A stretch of DNA of 6,898 nucleotides from Planctomycetota bacterium (GCA_023430365.1 JAEZAS010000312.1:1-6898), one strand, 5' to 3'; shown: positions 1 through 5,857, numbered from the stretch's first letter. Translations and numbers: made by a program. The notes: generated by a model from the letters alone, not told the origin.

Positions 1-110
1 GTGGTAAAGAACACCGGATCCAGGTGGGAGAAATCGTTCTCGGCCTGCATGCGCTGCATCAGGACCGAGCCGACCATGCCACGCCAACCAACAAAACCAA
101 CGCGCTTCAC
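1..110 (-). CDS. asd: Aspartate-semialdehyde dehydrogenase, N-terminal fragment (runs off the left edge)
   Basis: The enzyme reduces aspartyl phosphate to aspartate semialdehyde with NADPH, the branch point to lysine/diaminopimelate, threonine and methionine in the cytoplasm. Only the first 36 residues are in the window. They begin VKRVGFVGWRGMVGSVLMQR and continue to a DPVFFT segment, which closely matches the start of the gamma-proteobacterial-type Asd (GWRGMVGSVLMQRM), including the glycine-rich NADP-binding turn at about residues 8-15. I chose the GTG at 108-110 because an AAGG lies 8 nt upstream of it and it gives the usual family N-terminus. An in-frame TTG at 126-128 would add six residues and has no clear ribosome binding site. 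The catalytic Cys and His lie outside the window, so integrity cannot be judged. The gene lies 80 bp downstream of the Uma2 gene on the same strand and may be co-transcribed with it; I see no convincing promoter between them. Confidence 0.9.
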   Translation of the reverse strand, partial: MKRVGFVGWRGMVGSVLMQRMQAENDFSHLDPVFFT

Positions 111-190
111 GGGAGTGACCTTAGACAATCGAAAAAGAGGGATTGGAGTCAGTCTGGATCAATTTGGCGAGAGCCGCGGGAACGTCGCCT

Positions 191-823
191 TCACTCGCTC
201 GGGCGATCCGTCTGTACCTGGATCGGAGGCGTCGAATCGGTCTCCGACTCGGATGCAAAGTCAACATTCTGGTAGATCGCTCGCAACGACAAGTGACATT
301 TCGCAACGGAAAGTTCGAGCATGGCGTCGAGACCGCGCACCTCCACGAGCTTCCAACTTCCGCCGTCCTGACGAATGAAGCGTTCGATGTGCGGTGCGTC
401 CTGCGCGACGAGCACGTACTCCTGAAGTGACGCCAAATTTCGATAGAGTTCAAACTTCTTGCCGCGGTCGTAACGCTCGGTGGTGGGTGAAAGCACTTCA
501 AAGAGGACGCTCGGATTGACAATCGCATCGCGGTCGACCGGATGGTATTCGACGGGACCGCAGACAAGGGCCATATCCGGGTAGGTATGCAATTCCGCTG
601 CACTTACGGCGATGCGTTGGTCGCTGATGTGCGGCTCGCAGGGCGTCCCTTCCAGTTCTTTGCGTGAGTAGTAGTACAAGTTTCCGATGATTCGGCCGTG
701 CCGCCGGGAACCGCCGGTCATTGAGAAGATGTCGCCGCGAAAATACTCATGGCGCTCCGGCGAGTGGTTCTCAAAATCGAGATACTGCTCGAGCGAGTAT
801 TTCAACCGTTCTGCAGTAGCCAT
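191..823 (-). CDS. Uma2-family (DUF820) PD-(D/E)xK-like endonuclease-fold protein
   Basis: This 210-residue protein has the hallmarks of the Uma2/DUF820 family, a restriction-endonuclease-like fold that is very abundant in cyanobacteria and planctomycetes and whose cellular role is not settled. Visible landmarks are an N-terminal helix (MATAERLKYSLEQYLDFE), the strand E26-YFRGDIFSMTGGS with H42 after it, the PD pair at P82-D83 (YPDMALV), the core LFEVLSPTTERYD at about 107-119 with E109 and D119, the lysines K122/K123, and EYVLV at 135-139. These fit the usual acidic/lysine active-site residues, so it is probably not a dead copy. I preferred the ATG at 821-823 over a GTG 18 nt upstream because GAGGTG sits 5 nt before the ATG. 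The C-terminal 20 or so residues are Ser/Thr/Glu-rich and look disordered. A TATAAT box upstream suggests its own transcription. Its position between gatB and asd shows no functional logic. Confidence 0.88.
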   Translation of the reverse strand: MATAERLKYSLEQYLDFENHSPERHEYFRGDIFSMTGGSRRHGRIIGNLYYYSRKELEGTPCEPHISDQRIAVSAAELHTYPDMALVCGPVEYHPVDRDAIVNPSVLFEVLSPTTERYDRGKKFELYRNLASLQEYVLVAQDAPHIERFIRQDGGSWKLVEVRGLDAMLELSVAKCHLSLRAIYQNVDFASESETDSTPPIQVQTDRPSE

Positions 824-870
824 GAATTCACCTCGCAGCACGCGGCGTCCCGCTTTGGAGCCGTCAGTCC

Positions 871-876
871 ATTATA
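871..876 (-). promoter_or_regulatory. Probable -10 box for the Uma2 gene
   Basis: On the minus strand this reads TATAAT, a perfect sigma-70-type -10 hexamer. It lies in the short gap between the gatB stop and the Uma2 gene and would give a leader of roughly 40 nt. The hexamer 17 nt upstream (CTTCGG, 894-899) is a poor -35, so the call rests on the -10 alone. Confidence 0.5.
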
Positions 877-917
877 CGAGGCCATCGGTCCAGCCGAAGC
901 GAATTGTGCCGTCGGGG

Positions 918-2390
918 TTACATCCGCTCGATGATTTCCAGGCAAATCCGGCGGACATCCGCAGGGTTGGCGTTGGGATTACGCTTTTTCGCCTGGCCGA
1001 TCAGCGAGCTCACGGCTTGCTGCTTTCCGCCTTTGACATCGGCGACCACCTTGGGGTTCGCCGCGACGATTTCCTGGCAGATGGCTTCCAGCTCGGACGA
1101 ATCGACCTTTTGAATGCCCAGAGCGGCCATGGAGTCTTTCACGCCACGGCGATTGGTCACCATGTCGTTGAACACTTCCTTGGCCCGCGTGACTTCCAGA
1201 TCGCCGGAGACGACCGTCTTGACCAGTTCGCCGAGCGTGGCGGCTGAAAGCGGGAACTGTTCGAGGGTGGTGCTCGTTTCGTTCAGCACCCGGAGCACTT
1301 CCTGAGTGACCCAGTTGGCCGCCTTCTTGCCGTCGCCGCCGATTCTGGCGACCTCCTCGTAGTACTGCACCAGCGGCAGGCCTTGGGCGGCGATCACGTC
1401 GCTGTCGTAGGGGGTGATGCCGTAGGTCGCTTCCAGCCGGGTGCGGATCGCCCGCGGCAGTTCGACCATCTCGGAGCGGATTTTTTCGACTTCGGCCGCT
1501 GGCGTGATGACAGGAGCCAGGTCGGGGTCGGGAAAGTAGCGGTAGTCGCTCGACTCTTCCTTCTCGCGCTGCGAGGTGGTCACGCCCTTGGCATCGTCCC
1601 AGCCGCGGGTTTGCTTCGGAGCGTCGCCGAGCTTCTTGCCGGTTTCCTTCCAGGCGGCGTACTGCCGCTGGGCCTCGTAGGTGAGAGCCCGCTCGATGTG
1701 GCGGAAGCTGTTGAGGTTTTTGATCTCGACGATCGGCGTGGCGACCTTGCCCTCGGGCGTCTGGATGTGGATGTTCACGTTCGCGTCAACGCGGAGGCTT
1801 CCTTCCTGCATGTTGCAGTCGGAGACGCCCAGATAGAGCAGCGTCAAACGCAGCTCGGTGAGATAGGCGCGGGCCTCTTTCGTCGAGCGCATGTCGGGCT
1901 CGCTGACGATCTCGAGCAGCGGCGTGCCGGTGCGGTTGAGGTCGATCCGCGTGTCGGCCTTGCCGGCGGCTTCGTCGTGCAGGCTCTTGCCGGCGTCCTC
2001 TTCGAGGTGGGCGCGGGTGATGCCGACCTTCTTGGGAGCAAACTCTCCCTTCGGATCGTGAATTTCCAGCCACCCCTTCTGCGACATGGGCAGATCGTAC
2101 TGGCTGATCTGATAGCCCTTCGGCAGATCGGGATAGTAGTACTGCTTGCGGTCCCACTTTGTGAACTCGGGAATCTCGCAGTTGAGCGCGATGGCCGTCT
2201 TCAGCGCGAGCTTGAACGCCTCGCGGTTCATCACCGGCAGCGTCCCGGGCATGCCAATGCAGATGGGACAGGTCTGCGTATTCGGGGGCGCGCCGAACTT
2301 CGTGCTGCAACGGCAGAAGAGCTTCGTGCGCGTGAGCAACTGCACGTGCGTTTCGAGGCCGACGATCAGTTCGTAGGGATAGTCGCTCAT
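918..2390 (-). CDS. gatB: Asp-tRNA(Asn)/Glu-tRNA(Gln) amidotransferase subunit B
   Basis: GatB binds the mischarged Asp-tRNA(Asn) or Glu-tRNA(Gln), phosphorylates the misacylated side chain with ATP, and uses ammonia channelled from GatA to make Asn-tRNA or Gln-tRNA. At 490 residues it is full length for the family. The N-terminal cradle starts with YELIVGLETHVQL. Cys26, Cys28, Cys41 and Cys44 (CRC and CPIC) form the zinc site found in the zinc-bearing subset of GatB proteins. Further family blocks are YYYPDLPKGYQISQYD (85-100), HLEEDAGKS (128-136), LLEIVSEPDM (158-167), DCNMQEGSLRVDANVNI (191-207) and EIKNLNSFRHIERAL (222-236). The C-terminal third is the helical YqeY-like tail domain that contacts tRNA. 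The ATG is preceded by GAGGA with a 6-nt spacer. It is the last gene of gatC-gatA-gatB, but a 146-nt gap holding a repeat separates it from gatA, whereas the gatC-gatA gap is only 12 nt. Confidence 0.98.
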   Translation of the reverse strand: MSDYPYELIVGLETHVQLLTRTKLFCRCSTKFGAPPNTQTCPICIGMPGTLPVMNREAFKLALKTAIALNCEIPEFTKWDRKQYYYPDLPKGYQISQYDLPMSQKGWLEIHDPKGEFAPKKVGITRAHLEEDAGKSLHDEAAGKADTRIDLNRTGTPLLEIVSEPDMRSTKEARAYLTELRLTLLYLGVSDCNMQEGSLRVDANVNIHIQTPEGKVATPIVEIKNLNSFRHIERALTYEAQRQYAAWKETGKKLGDAPKQTRGWDDAKGVTTSQREKEESSDYRYFPDPDLAPVITPAAEVEKIRSEMVELPRAIRTRLEATYGITPYDSDVIAAQGLPLVQYYEEVARIGGDGKKAANWVTQEVLRVLNETSTTLEQFPLSAATLGELVKTVVSGDLEVTRAKEVFNDMVTNRRGVKDSMAALGIQKVDSSELEAICQEIVAANPKVVADVKGGKQQAVSSLIGQAKKRNPNANPADVRRICLEIIERM

Positions 2391-2396
2391 GATTAT

Positions 2397-2400
2397 TCCT
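2397..2400 (-). promoter_or_regulatory. gatB ribosome binding site abutting a repeat hairpin
   Basis: The minus strand reads AGGA here, 6 nt before the gatB ATG. The base immediately 5' of it on the transcript is the last base of the perfect hairpin at 2401-2425. If the preceding G and A are counted, the core GAGGA is formed across the edge of the repeat. A folded hairpin so close could affect 30S access; that effect is inference. Confidence 0.6.
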
Positions 2401-2517
2401 CGTTCCCACGGTCTCCGTGGGAACGCCAGTTTCGACGCTCTGCGTCGTTTGAATCCTCAGAATCGCACGACGCGGAGCGTCGGACGTGTGCGTTCCCACG
2501 CAGAGCGTGGGAACGAG
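2399..2517. repeat. REPIN-like inverted-dimer palindromic repeat between gatA and gatB
   Basis: The element is built as A-B-spacer-B'-A'. A (2401-2425) pairs CGTTCCCACG with CGTGGGAACG around GTCTC. A' (2491-2515) has the same arms around CAGAG. B (2433-2447) is CGACGC-TCT-GCGTCG and B' (2468-2482) is CGACGC-GGA-GCGTCG. Read in reverse complement, A'-B' lines up with A-B almost base for base, and the outer ends CTCGTTCCCACG and CGTGGGAACGAG are exact inverted repeats. This resembles REP doublets (REPINs), non-autonomous elements moved in trans by a RAYT/TnpA-REP transposase. No transposase is in the window. GTTCCCACG palindromes of this kind are, from general familiarity, widely dispersed in planctomycete genomes. 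Confidence 0.85.
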
Positions 2518-2536
2518 ATGGTCGATGGTGATTCGC

Positions 2537-4078
2537 TTAACCGAGCTTCGGCCGCTTCGTGTGCCAGTCGGTGGCTTGCTGGAACATGTGGCCGGCGCGG
2601 AGCAGTCGCTCCTCGTCAAAGGGGCGACATTGCAACTGCAAGCCGATCGGCAACCCCGCTTTCGTCAGACCGCACGGAATGCTCATGCCACCGATGCCGG
2701 CGAGGTTGGCGGTCACGGTGTAGAGGTCTTCGAGGTACATCGACAGCGGGTCGTCGGTCTTCTCCCCCAGCTTGAAGGCGGGAGACGGCGTCGTCGGGCC
2801 GACGATGAAGTCGACTTGCTCGAACGCCTGATCGTAGTCGCCGCGGATCAGCCGGCGGACCTTGAGAGCCTTGAGATAGTAGGCGTCGTAGTAGCCGGCG
2901 CTCAGCGTGTAGGTGCCGAGCATGATGCGGCGTTTGACTTCCGGGCCAAAACCTTCCGCCCGCGACTTGCGATACATGCGGATGAGCGAAGTATCGAGAT
3001 TCTTGAGCCCACGTTCGTCCTTGTCGGCGGCCAATTGCTTCTGCTCGGCCTCGAGCTCGGCGAGCATCGCCTTCTCGTCGGTGCGATAGCCGTAGTGGAC
3101 GCCATCGTAGCGGGCCAGGTTACTCGAGGCTTCGCTGGGGGCGATGATGTAGTAGGTCGAGATGCCGTACTTGCTGTGCGGCAACGAGATATCGACGATC
3201 TTGGCGCCCAGGCCAGTGTAGACCTTCAGCGCTTCGTTGACGGCCGCTTCGATCTCGGGATCGAGCCCCGGGCCAAAATGCTCCTTCACCCGGCCGAGCT
3301 TCAGGCCGGCGAGAGGCTGGTCGACGCTGGCCGAGTAGCTGGGCACGTCGAGCGGCACTGATGTTGAATCGAGCGGATCGTGCCCGGCAATTGCGTCGAG
3401 CAGCAGGGCCGTATCCTTCGCCGAGTTGGCCATTGGGCCGATCTGATCGAGGCTGCTCGCAAACGCGACGAGGCCATAGCGACTGACGCGACCGTAGGTC
3501 GGCTTCAGACCGGTCACGCCGCAGAACGCGGCCGGCTGGCGGATCGAGCCACCCGTATCGGTGCCGATCGACAGCGGCGCCATGCTCGCCGCGAGACATG
3601 CCGCAGCGCCGCCGCTGGAGCCGCCTGGCACACGCTCCAGGTCCCAAGGATTGCGAGTCTTGAAGTAGGCGCTGTTTTCGGTCGAGCCACCCATGGCGAA
3701 CTCGTCCATGTTGGTCTTGCCGATCAGCACGGCGTCGGCCGCCTTCAGCTTGCTGATGACCGTGGCGTCGTAGGGCGGCTTGAAGTTCTCGAGCATCTTC
3801 GAGCCGCAGGTCGTGGCCACACCCTTGGTGCAGAGCACGTCCTTGATGGCGACGGGCAGGCCGGCGAGCTTGCCAACCGGTTTGCCGGCGGCGCGGCGGT
3901 CGTCGATTTCCTGGGCCTGCGCGAGCGCCGCTTCCCGATCGACGTGCAGGAAGGCTTTCACCTGGCCGTCGTGCTGCTCGATCTGGTTAAGATAGGCCTC
4001 GGCTAGCTCGCGCGACGAGACGCGGCGGCCTTCCAGGTCGCGAAGCAGATCACTGGCCGCAGAATGCAGAAGGGTCAT
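2537..4078 (-). CDS. gatA: Asp-tRNA(Asn)/Glu-tRNA(Gln) amidotransferase subunit A (amidase)
   Basis: GatA is the glutaminase subunit. It hydrolyses glutamine (or asparagine) and passes ammonia to GatB. The 513-residue length is slightly above the usual 480-490. It carries the amidase-signature catalytic triad: Lys79 (VAIKD), the cis-Ser Ser154 (PGGSSGG) and the nucleophile Ser178 (IGTDTGGSIRQPA), the same numbering as the well-studied Staphylococcus aureus enzyme. Other family blocks are NMDEFAMGGSTENSAY (123-138), FCGVTGLKPTYGRVSRYG (185-202) and DQIGPMANS. The C-terminal LAGIGGMSIPCG and GLPIGLQL segments are typical. The ATG lies 12 nt after the gatC stop with no strong Shine-Dalgarno, which suggests translational coupling. 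It is followed by the repeat element and then gatB. Confidence 0.98.
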   Translation of the reverse strand: MTLLHSAASDLLRDLEGRRVSSRELAEAYLNQIEQHDGQVKAFLHVDREAALAQAQEIDDRRAAGKPVGKLAGLPVAIKDVLCTKGVATTCGSKMLENFKPPYDATVISKLKAADAVLIGKTNMDEFAMGGSTENSAYFKTRNPWDLERVPGGSSGGAAACLAASMAPLSIGTDTGGSIRQPAAFCGVTGLKPTYGRVSRYGLVAFASSLDQIGPMANSAKDTALLLDAIAGHDPLDSTSVPLDVPSYSASVDQPLAGLKLGRVKEHFGPGLDPEIEAAVNEALKVYTGLGAKIVDISLPHSKYGISTYYIIAPSEASSNLARYDGVHYGYRTDEKAMLAELEAEQKQLAADKDERGLKNLDTSLIRMYRKSRAEGFGPEVKRRIMLGTYTLSAGYYDAYYLKALKVRRLIRGDYDQAFEQVDFIVGPTTPSPAFKLGEKTDDPLSMYLEDLYTVTANLAGIGGMSIPCGLTKAGLPIGLQLQCRPFDEERLLRAGHMFQQATDWHTKRPKLG

Positions 4079-4090
4079 GGCTGGTGACGA

Positions 4091-4381
4091 TCACTCGCCG
4101 AGAACGGCAGGCACCCGGTAGCACTCGGCGTCGTGCTTCGGGGCGTTGGCCAGGGCGGCGGCACGGTCGAGATGCTCGTGCTGCACGTCCTCGGCAAACA
4201 CGTTGTGCAACTCGAGCGCATGAGCCATCGGCTGAACGTTGTCGGTCTGGAGCTCGCCGAGCTGCTCGACGTAGCCGACGATCCGCACGAGCTGGGTGGT
4301 CATCGTGTCGAGTTCTTCTGCGCTGAGCTTCAGGCGCGCAAGCAGCGAAACTTTTTCGACATCGGCTCGGCTGAGGGTCAT
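4091..4381 (-). CDS. gatC: Asp-tRNA(Asn)/Glu-tRNA(Gln) amidotransferase subunit C
   Basis: GatC is the small subunit that wraps around the GatA-GatB interface and stabilises the complex. The 96-residue product has the family pattern: MTLSRADVEKVSLLARLKLS at the start, a helix with LVRIVGYVEQLGELQTDNV, then PMAH at 51-54, NVFAED at 60-65 and the C-terminal NAPKHDAECYRVPAVL. I chose the ATG at 4379-4381, because GGAG lies 9 nt upstream and the product then has the normal family length. An upstream in-frame ATG at 4435 would add 18 residues with no resemblance to GatC. It is the first gene of the gat operon. No clear promoter is visible in the 174 bp between it and rpmB. Confidence 0.97.
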   Translation of the reverse strand: MTLSRADVEKVSLLARLKLSAEELDTMTTQLVRIVGYVEQLGELQTDNVQPMAHALELHNVFAEDVQHEHLDRAAALANAPKHDAECYRVPAVLGE

Positions 4382-4472
4382 GGTGCAAATCTCCGGGACC
4401 GCCACAGCTTGAATGTAGCGCGGCCGCCACTCCAAAGCCTGGAGGGCGAGCGGAAGAACCGTTCAGCACAGA

Positions 4473-4495
4473 AAGCGGGACCAAGGATCCCGCTT
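4473..4495 (-). terminator. Possible terminator of rpmB
   Basis: A perfect 8-bp stem (AAGCGGGA / TCCCGCTT) with a 7-nt loop lies 60 nt after the rpmB stop and well before gatC. On the minus strand it is followed only by a short pyrimidine run (TTTC), so it is a weak intrinsic terminator at best. It could also be a 3'-end stabilising or Rho-associated stem. The surrounding 174-bp gap holds no other feature I can support. Confidence 0.4.
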
Positions 4496-4555
4496 AGAGT
4501 GGACAACGCAAGCGCCGGGCGGTTCGCGCTCCGCTGGGGAGACGCGAAGGCGGAC

Positions 4556-4876
4556 CTACTTCGAGGCCTTGGCGGCGGTCTTCTTTGCGGGAGCGGCAGC
4601 CGCCGCCTTGGTGGCCGAAACCGGCAGCTTGAATGGGGCCTGCTTGACCGCTTTGCGGACAATGCCCTTCTTCAAGCAGCGAGTGCAGATGCGAACGGTC
4701 TTGTTGGTGCCGGTCGGAGTGGTGATCTTGATCCGCTGCAGGTTCGGGCGGAACTCCCGGCGGGTGATGCCCGTAATCTTCGTACCGACGCCGCCCAGGT
4801 ACTTCGCCTTACCGCGCGTTTCGATCGAGTTGCCGCGTGAGGGCTTCTTTTCGCAATATTCGCACTGATACGCCAT
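4556..4876 (-). CDS. rpmB: 50S ribosomal protein bL28 with an Ala/Lys-rich C-terminal tail
   Basis: bL28 is a large-subunit ribosomal protein. The 106-residue product has the family core: MAYQCEYCEKKPSRGNS, then TRGKAKYLGGVGTKITGITRR with the following FRPNLQRIK, and TVRICTRCLKKG. Cys5/Cys8 and Cys64/Cys67 form the two CxxC pairs of the zinc-binding version. The usual length is about 60-78 residues. Here the last 25 or so residues (from about 82) are an Ala/Lys-rich extension that is probably disordered and may contact rRNA. The ATG at 4874-4876 has GAAGGA 7 nt upstream. A longer reading from 4972 adds residues unlike L28 and overlaps the predicted promoter. It stands alone as a single-gene unit. 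Confidence 0.96.
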   Translation of the reverse strand: MAYQCEYCEKKPSRGNSIETRGKAKYLGGVGTKITGITRREFRPNLQRIKITTPTGTNKTVRICTRCLKKGIVRKAVKQAPFKLPVSATKAAAAAPAKKTAAKASK

Positions 4877-4944
4877 GACTGCGTCCTTCAAATCCAAGCC
4901 GGCCAACGAGTACGGCGGGCATCTCCGATCCTGGGGAAACTCAC

Positions 4945-4972
4945 AGTATATCGGTATTCGGACCCTCCGCAA
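4945..4972 (-). promoter_or_regulatory. Probable sigma-70-type promoter of rpmB
   Basis: The minus strand shows TTGCGG (4967-4972), a 16-nt spacer, and TATACT (4945-4950), which matches the -10 consensus at five of six positions. It would give a leader of about 60 nt before the rpmB ATG. The -35 matches at only three positions. Confidence 0.5.
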
Positions 4973-5135
4973 CCGCAGATCTAGCGCAGGTTAACTCCAA
5001 ATATTGTTCAAACAAAACTGCATCAGATTACTTCCTGTTTTGGGGTTGATTTGCGGGTGTCCGCAAGTACGTTAAAGCGTAGGTGACCGCTTGCAGCGGG
5101 TTACCGCCACACCCACAGGATGAAAGGAGAGGGTT
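4973..5135 (+). other. Structured intergenic region and leader of the small plus-strand gene
   Basis: This 163-bp region separates the divergent rpmB and small unknown genes. It contains an AT-rich stretch (about 4990-5040) with a TTGTT-CA-AACAA dyad at 5004-5015, a perfect hairpin at 5051-5066 (TTGCGG-GTGT-CCGCAA), and a GTAG-headed imperfect palindrome at 5079-5105. GGGTGT (5055-5060) could instead pair with ACACCC (5109-5114), which would compete with the first hairpin. I see no good promoter for the plus strand and recognise no riboswitch class. Confidence 0.4.
5079..5105 (+). repeat. GTAG-headed imperfect palindrome (REP-like, degenerate copy)
   Basis: After GTAG, GTGACCGC (5083-5090) pairs with GCGGGTTAC (5096-5104) around the loop TTGCA, with one bulged G and one G-T pair. 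The layout and loop resemble the copy at 5868-5891 (GTAG, stem, loop TTCCA, stem). It ends about 30 nt before the start of the small gene. Confidence 0.45.
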
Positions 5136-5366
5136 GTGAAGACACGAAGGGAAAGGGAGGCTGAGTTGGTAGCACTGATGCTGTTTGATATGCCGCACTT
5201 GCGTACCGAGTTCTGGCGGGTCGTCTGCACCCCTGACTACCACCCGCCCCTGGCCGCCCTCTCGAGCCAGGAACTGATCCGCGGCATCCTCGAAAAGGAG
5301 TATCCAGGCGAGGCAGGCTCCCAGCCGGTCTTCTCATCGTCGGGTTCCCGACGACGACCGCGCTAG
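5136..5366 (+). CDS. Small protein of unknown function (76 aa)
   Basis: I do not recognise a family. The GTG start is chosen because AAGGAG sits 6 nt upstream, one of the best ribosome binding sites in the window. The ATG at 5120 leads to a stop after 14 codons. The product starts with a charged helix (MKTRREREAELVALMLFDMP), followed by TEFWRVVCTPDYHPPLAALS and SQELIRGILEKEYPG. The Ser/Arg-rich tail is encoded partly by a hairpin sequence at 5337-5354. There is no signal peptide or membrane segment, and it has a single Cys. The mix of acidic, basic and hydrophobic residues with a Trp and a Tyr looks like a real soluble protein. Overlapping minus-strand readings are Pro/Ser/Arg-rich and less convincing. 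It is the only plus-strand gene I support here, divergent from rpmB and convergent with the YkgJ-type gene. Confidence 0.65.
   Translation: MKTRREREAELVALMLFDMPHLRTEFWRVVCTPDYHPPLAALSSQELIRGILEKEYPGEAGSQPVFSSSGSRRRPR
5337..5354. terminator. Hairpin at a convergent gene end, possible terminator
   Basis: TCGTCGG (5337-5343) pairs perfectly with CCGACGA (5348-5354). It lies inside the last codons of the small plus-strand gene and about 30 bp beyond the stop of the minus-strand YkgJ-type gene. Neither side is followed by a T-run, so any termination role is uncertain. Confidence 0.25.
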
Positions 5367-5385
5367 AAAATCGCCAAAAAGCCAG

Positions 5386-5748
5386 CTAGACGATGCCAAA
5401 TCGCTCCCGGTGTTCCAGACAGAACCGGCTGCCGGTTTCAAAATCGCGACAGATCGGGGGGCGCAAGTCGTAGTGGCGGCACTTCTTCGTGTGCATATCA
5501 AACCAGGTGCAGGGAGCTTCGTCCTGAAGCACCTCGAACACCGAATGCTTCGATAGTTCCTTTCGCATGGCGGCCGGAACTGCAAGCGCGTACTGGACTT
5601 CGGCGAGCGATTCCTCCGTTTGGTCAATCGGTGTGGGCGTCTCTCCTTCCCAGATCACACAAAAAGGGGGAACACGAACCACCATGCAGCACACGCCGCA
5701 GCCTTCGCAGGAGACCGGCTGGATGGTCGGCAGGTTGATTTCGGGCAT
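5386..5748 (-). CDS. YkgJ-family cysteine cluster protein (CxxCxxCC)
   Basis: Members of this family carry a cysteine cluster thought to bind zinc or an iron-sulfur centre. Their biochemical role is mostly unknown. The 120-residue product has the defining CEGCGVCC at 14-21, giving Cys14, Cys17, Cys20 and Cys21. The second half has Cys80, Cys90 (KKCRHYDLRPPICRDFE), Cys100 and Cys110, matching the family pattern C-x9-C-x-x-Y-x-x-RP-x-x-C-R-x-F. Cys30 is extra. It is short and cytoplasmic by appearance, with no signal peptide or membrane segment. The ATG at 5746-5748 lacks a strong ribosome binding site, but the cluster starts 13 residues in as usual. A palindrome lies 10 nt upstream of the ATG, in the leader. 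The gene follows yidD on the same strand across a repeat-filled gap of about 140 bp. Confidence 0.92.
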   Translation of the reverse strand: MPEINLPTIQPVSCEGCGVCCMVVRVPPFCVIWEGETPTPIDQTEESLAEVQYALAVPAAMRKELSKHSVFEVLQDEAPCTWFDMHTKKCRHYDLRPPICRDFETGSRFCLEHRERFGIV

Positions 5749-5758
5749 GGGGTTCTCG

Positions 5759-5781
5759 GTAGGGTGGCGCGGAGCCGCGCC
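5759..5781 (+). repeat. GTAG-headed palindrome, left half of a repeat cluster
   Basis: GTAG (5759-5762) is followed by GGCGCGG (5766-5772) and its exact complement CCGCGCC (5775-5781) with a 2-nt gap. Its GTAG faces outward, opposite to the copy at 5868-5891, so together they bound a 133-bp region as an inverted pair. On the ykgJ transcript the stem lies in the 5' leader. Confidence 0.55.
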
Positions 5782-5795
5782 CGAAGGGGGAAGGA

Positions 5796-5857
5796 CCAGT
5801 GACCAAACCCGGACGCCCCTTTGGGCACTTATTTGGTCATTGGCGTTCGGTCATTGG
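5796..5857. repeat. Internal inverted and direct repeats (GGTCATTGG type)
   Basis: CCAGTGACCAAA (5796-5807) is the inverted partner of TTTGGTCATTGG (5832-5843) with one mismatch. GGTCATTGG also occurs twice as a direct repeat (5835-5843 and 5849-5857, 14 bp apart). This lies inside the GTAG-bounded cluster, and no coding potential is apparent. Confidence 0.65.

Noticed and set aside
129..190. A promoter for asd upstream of its start (TTGATC on the minus strand).
   Set aside because: The hexamer 17 nt downstream is CTCTTT, far from a -10 consensus, so the match is not supportable.
2399..2517. A CRISPR array, because of repeated GTTCCCACG units.
   Set aside because: There are only two full units, each is a self-contained palindrome, they are in inverted orientation, and there is no regular spacer series or cas gene.
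1383..3361. Long plus-strand open frames opposite gatB and gatA (382 and 291 codons).
   Set aside because: They lie exactly antisense to the two strongly recognised gat genes, have Arg/Val/Gly-rich compositions with no family resemblance, and arise from the high third-position GC of the real genes.
4973..5135. A known riboswitch or a small RNA gene in the rpmB-small gene gap.
   Set aside because: The stems do not match any riboswitch class I know, and one stem fits the REP-like family, so I describe structure only.
5028..5337. Minus-strand frames overlapping the small plus-strand gene.
   Set aside because: They lack good ribosome binding sites, are Pro/Ser/Arg-rich, and run through hairpins, whereas the plus-strand frame has a strong AAGGAG.
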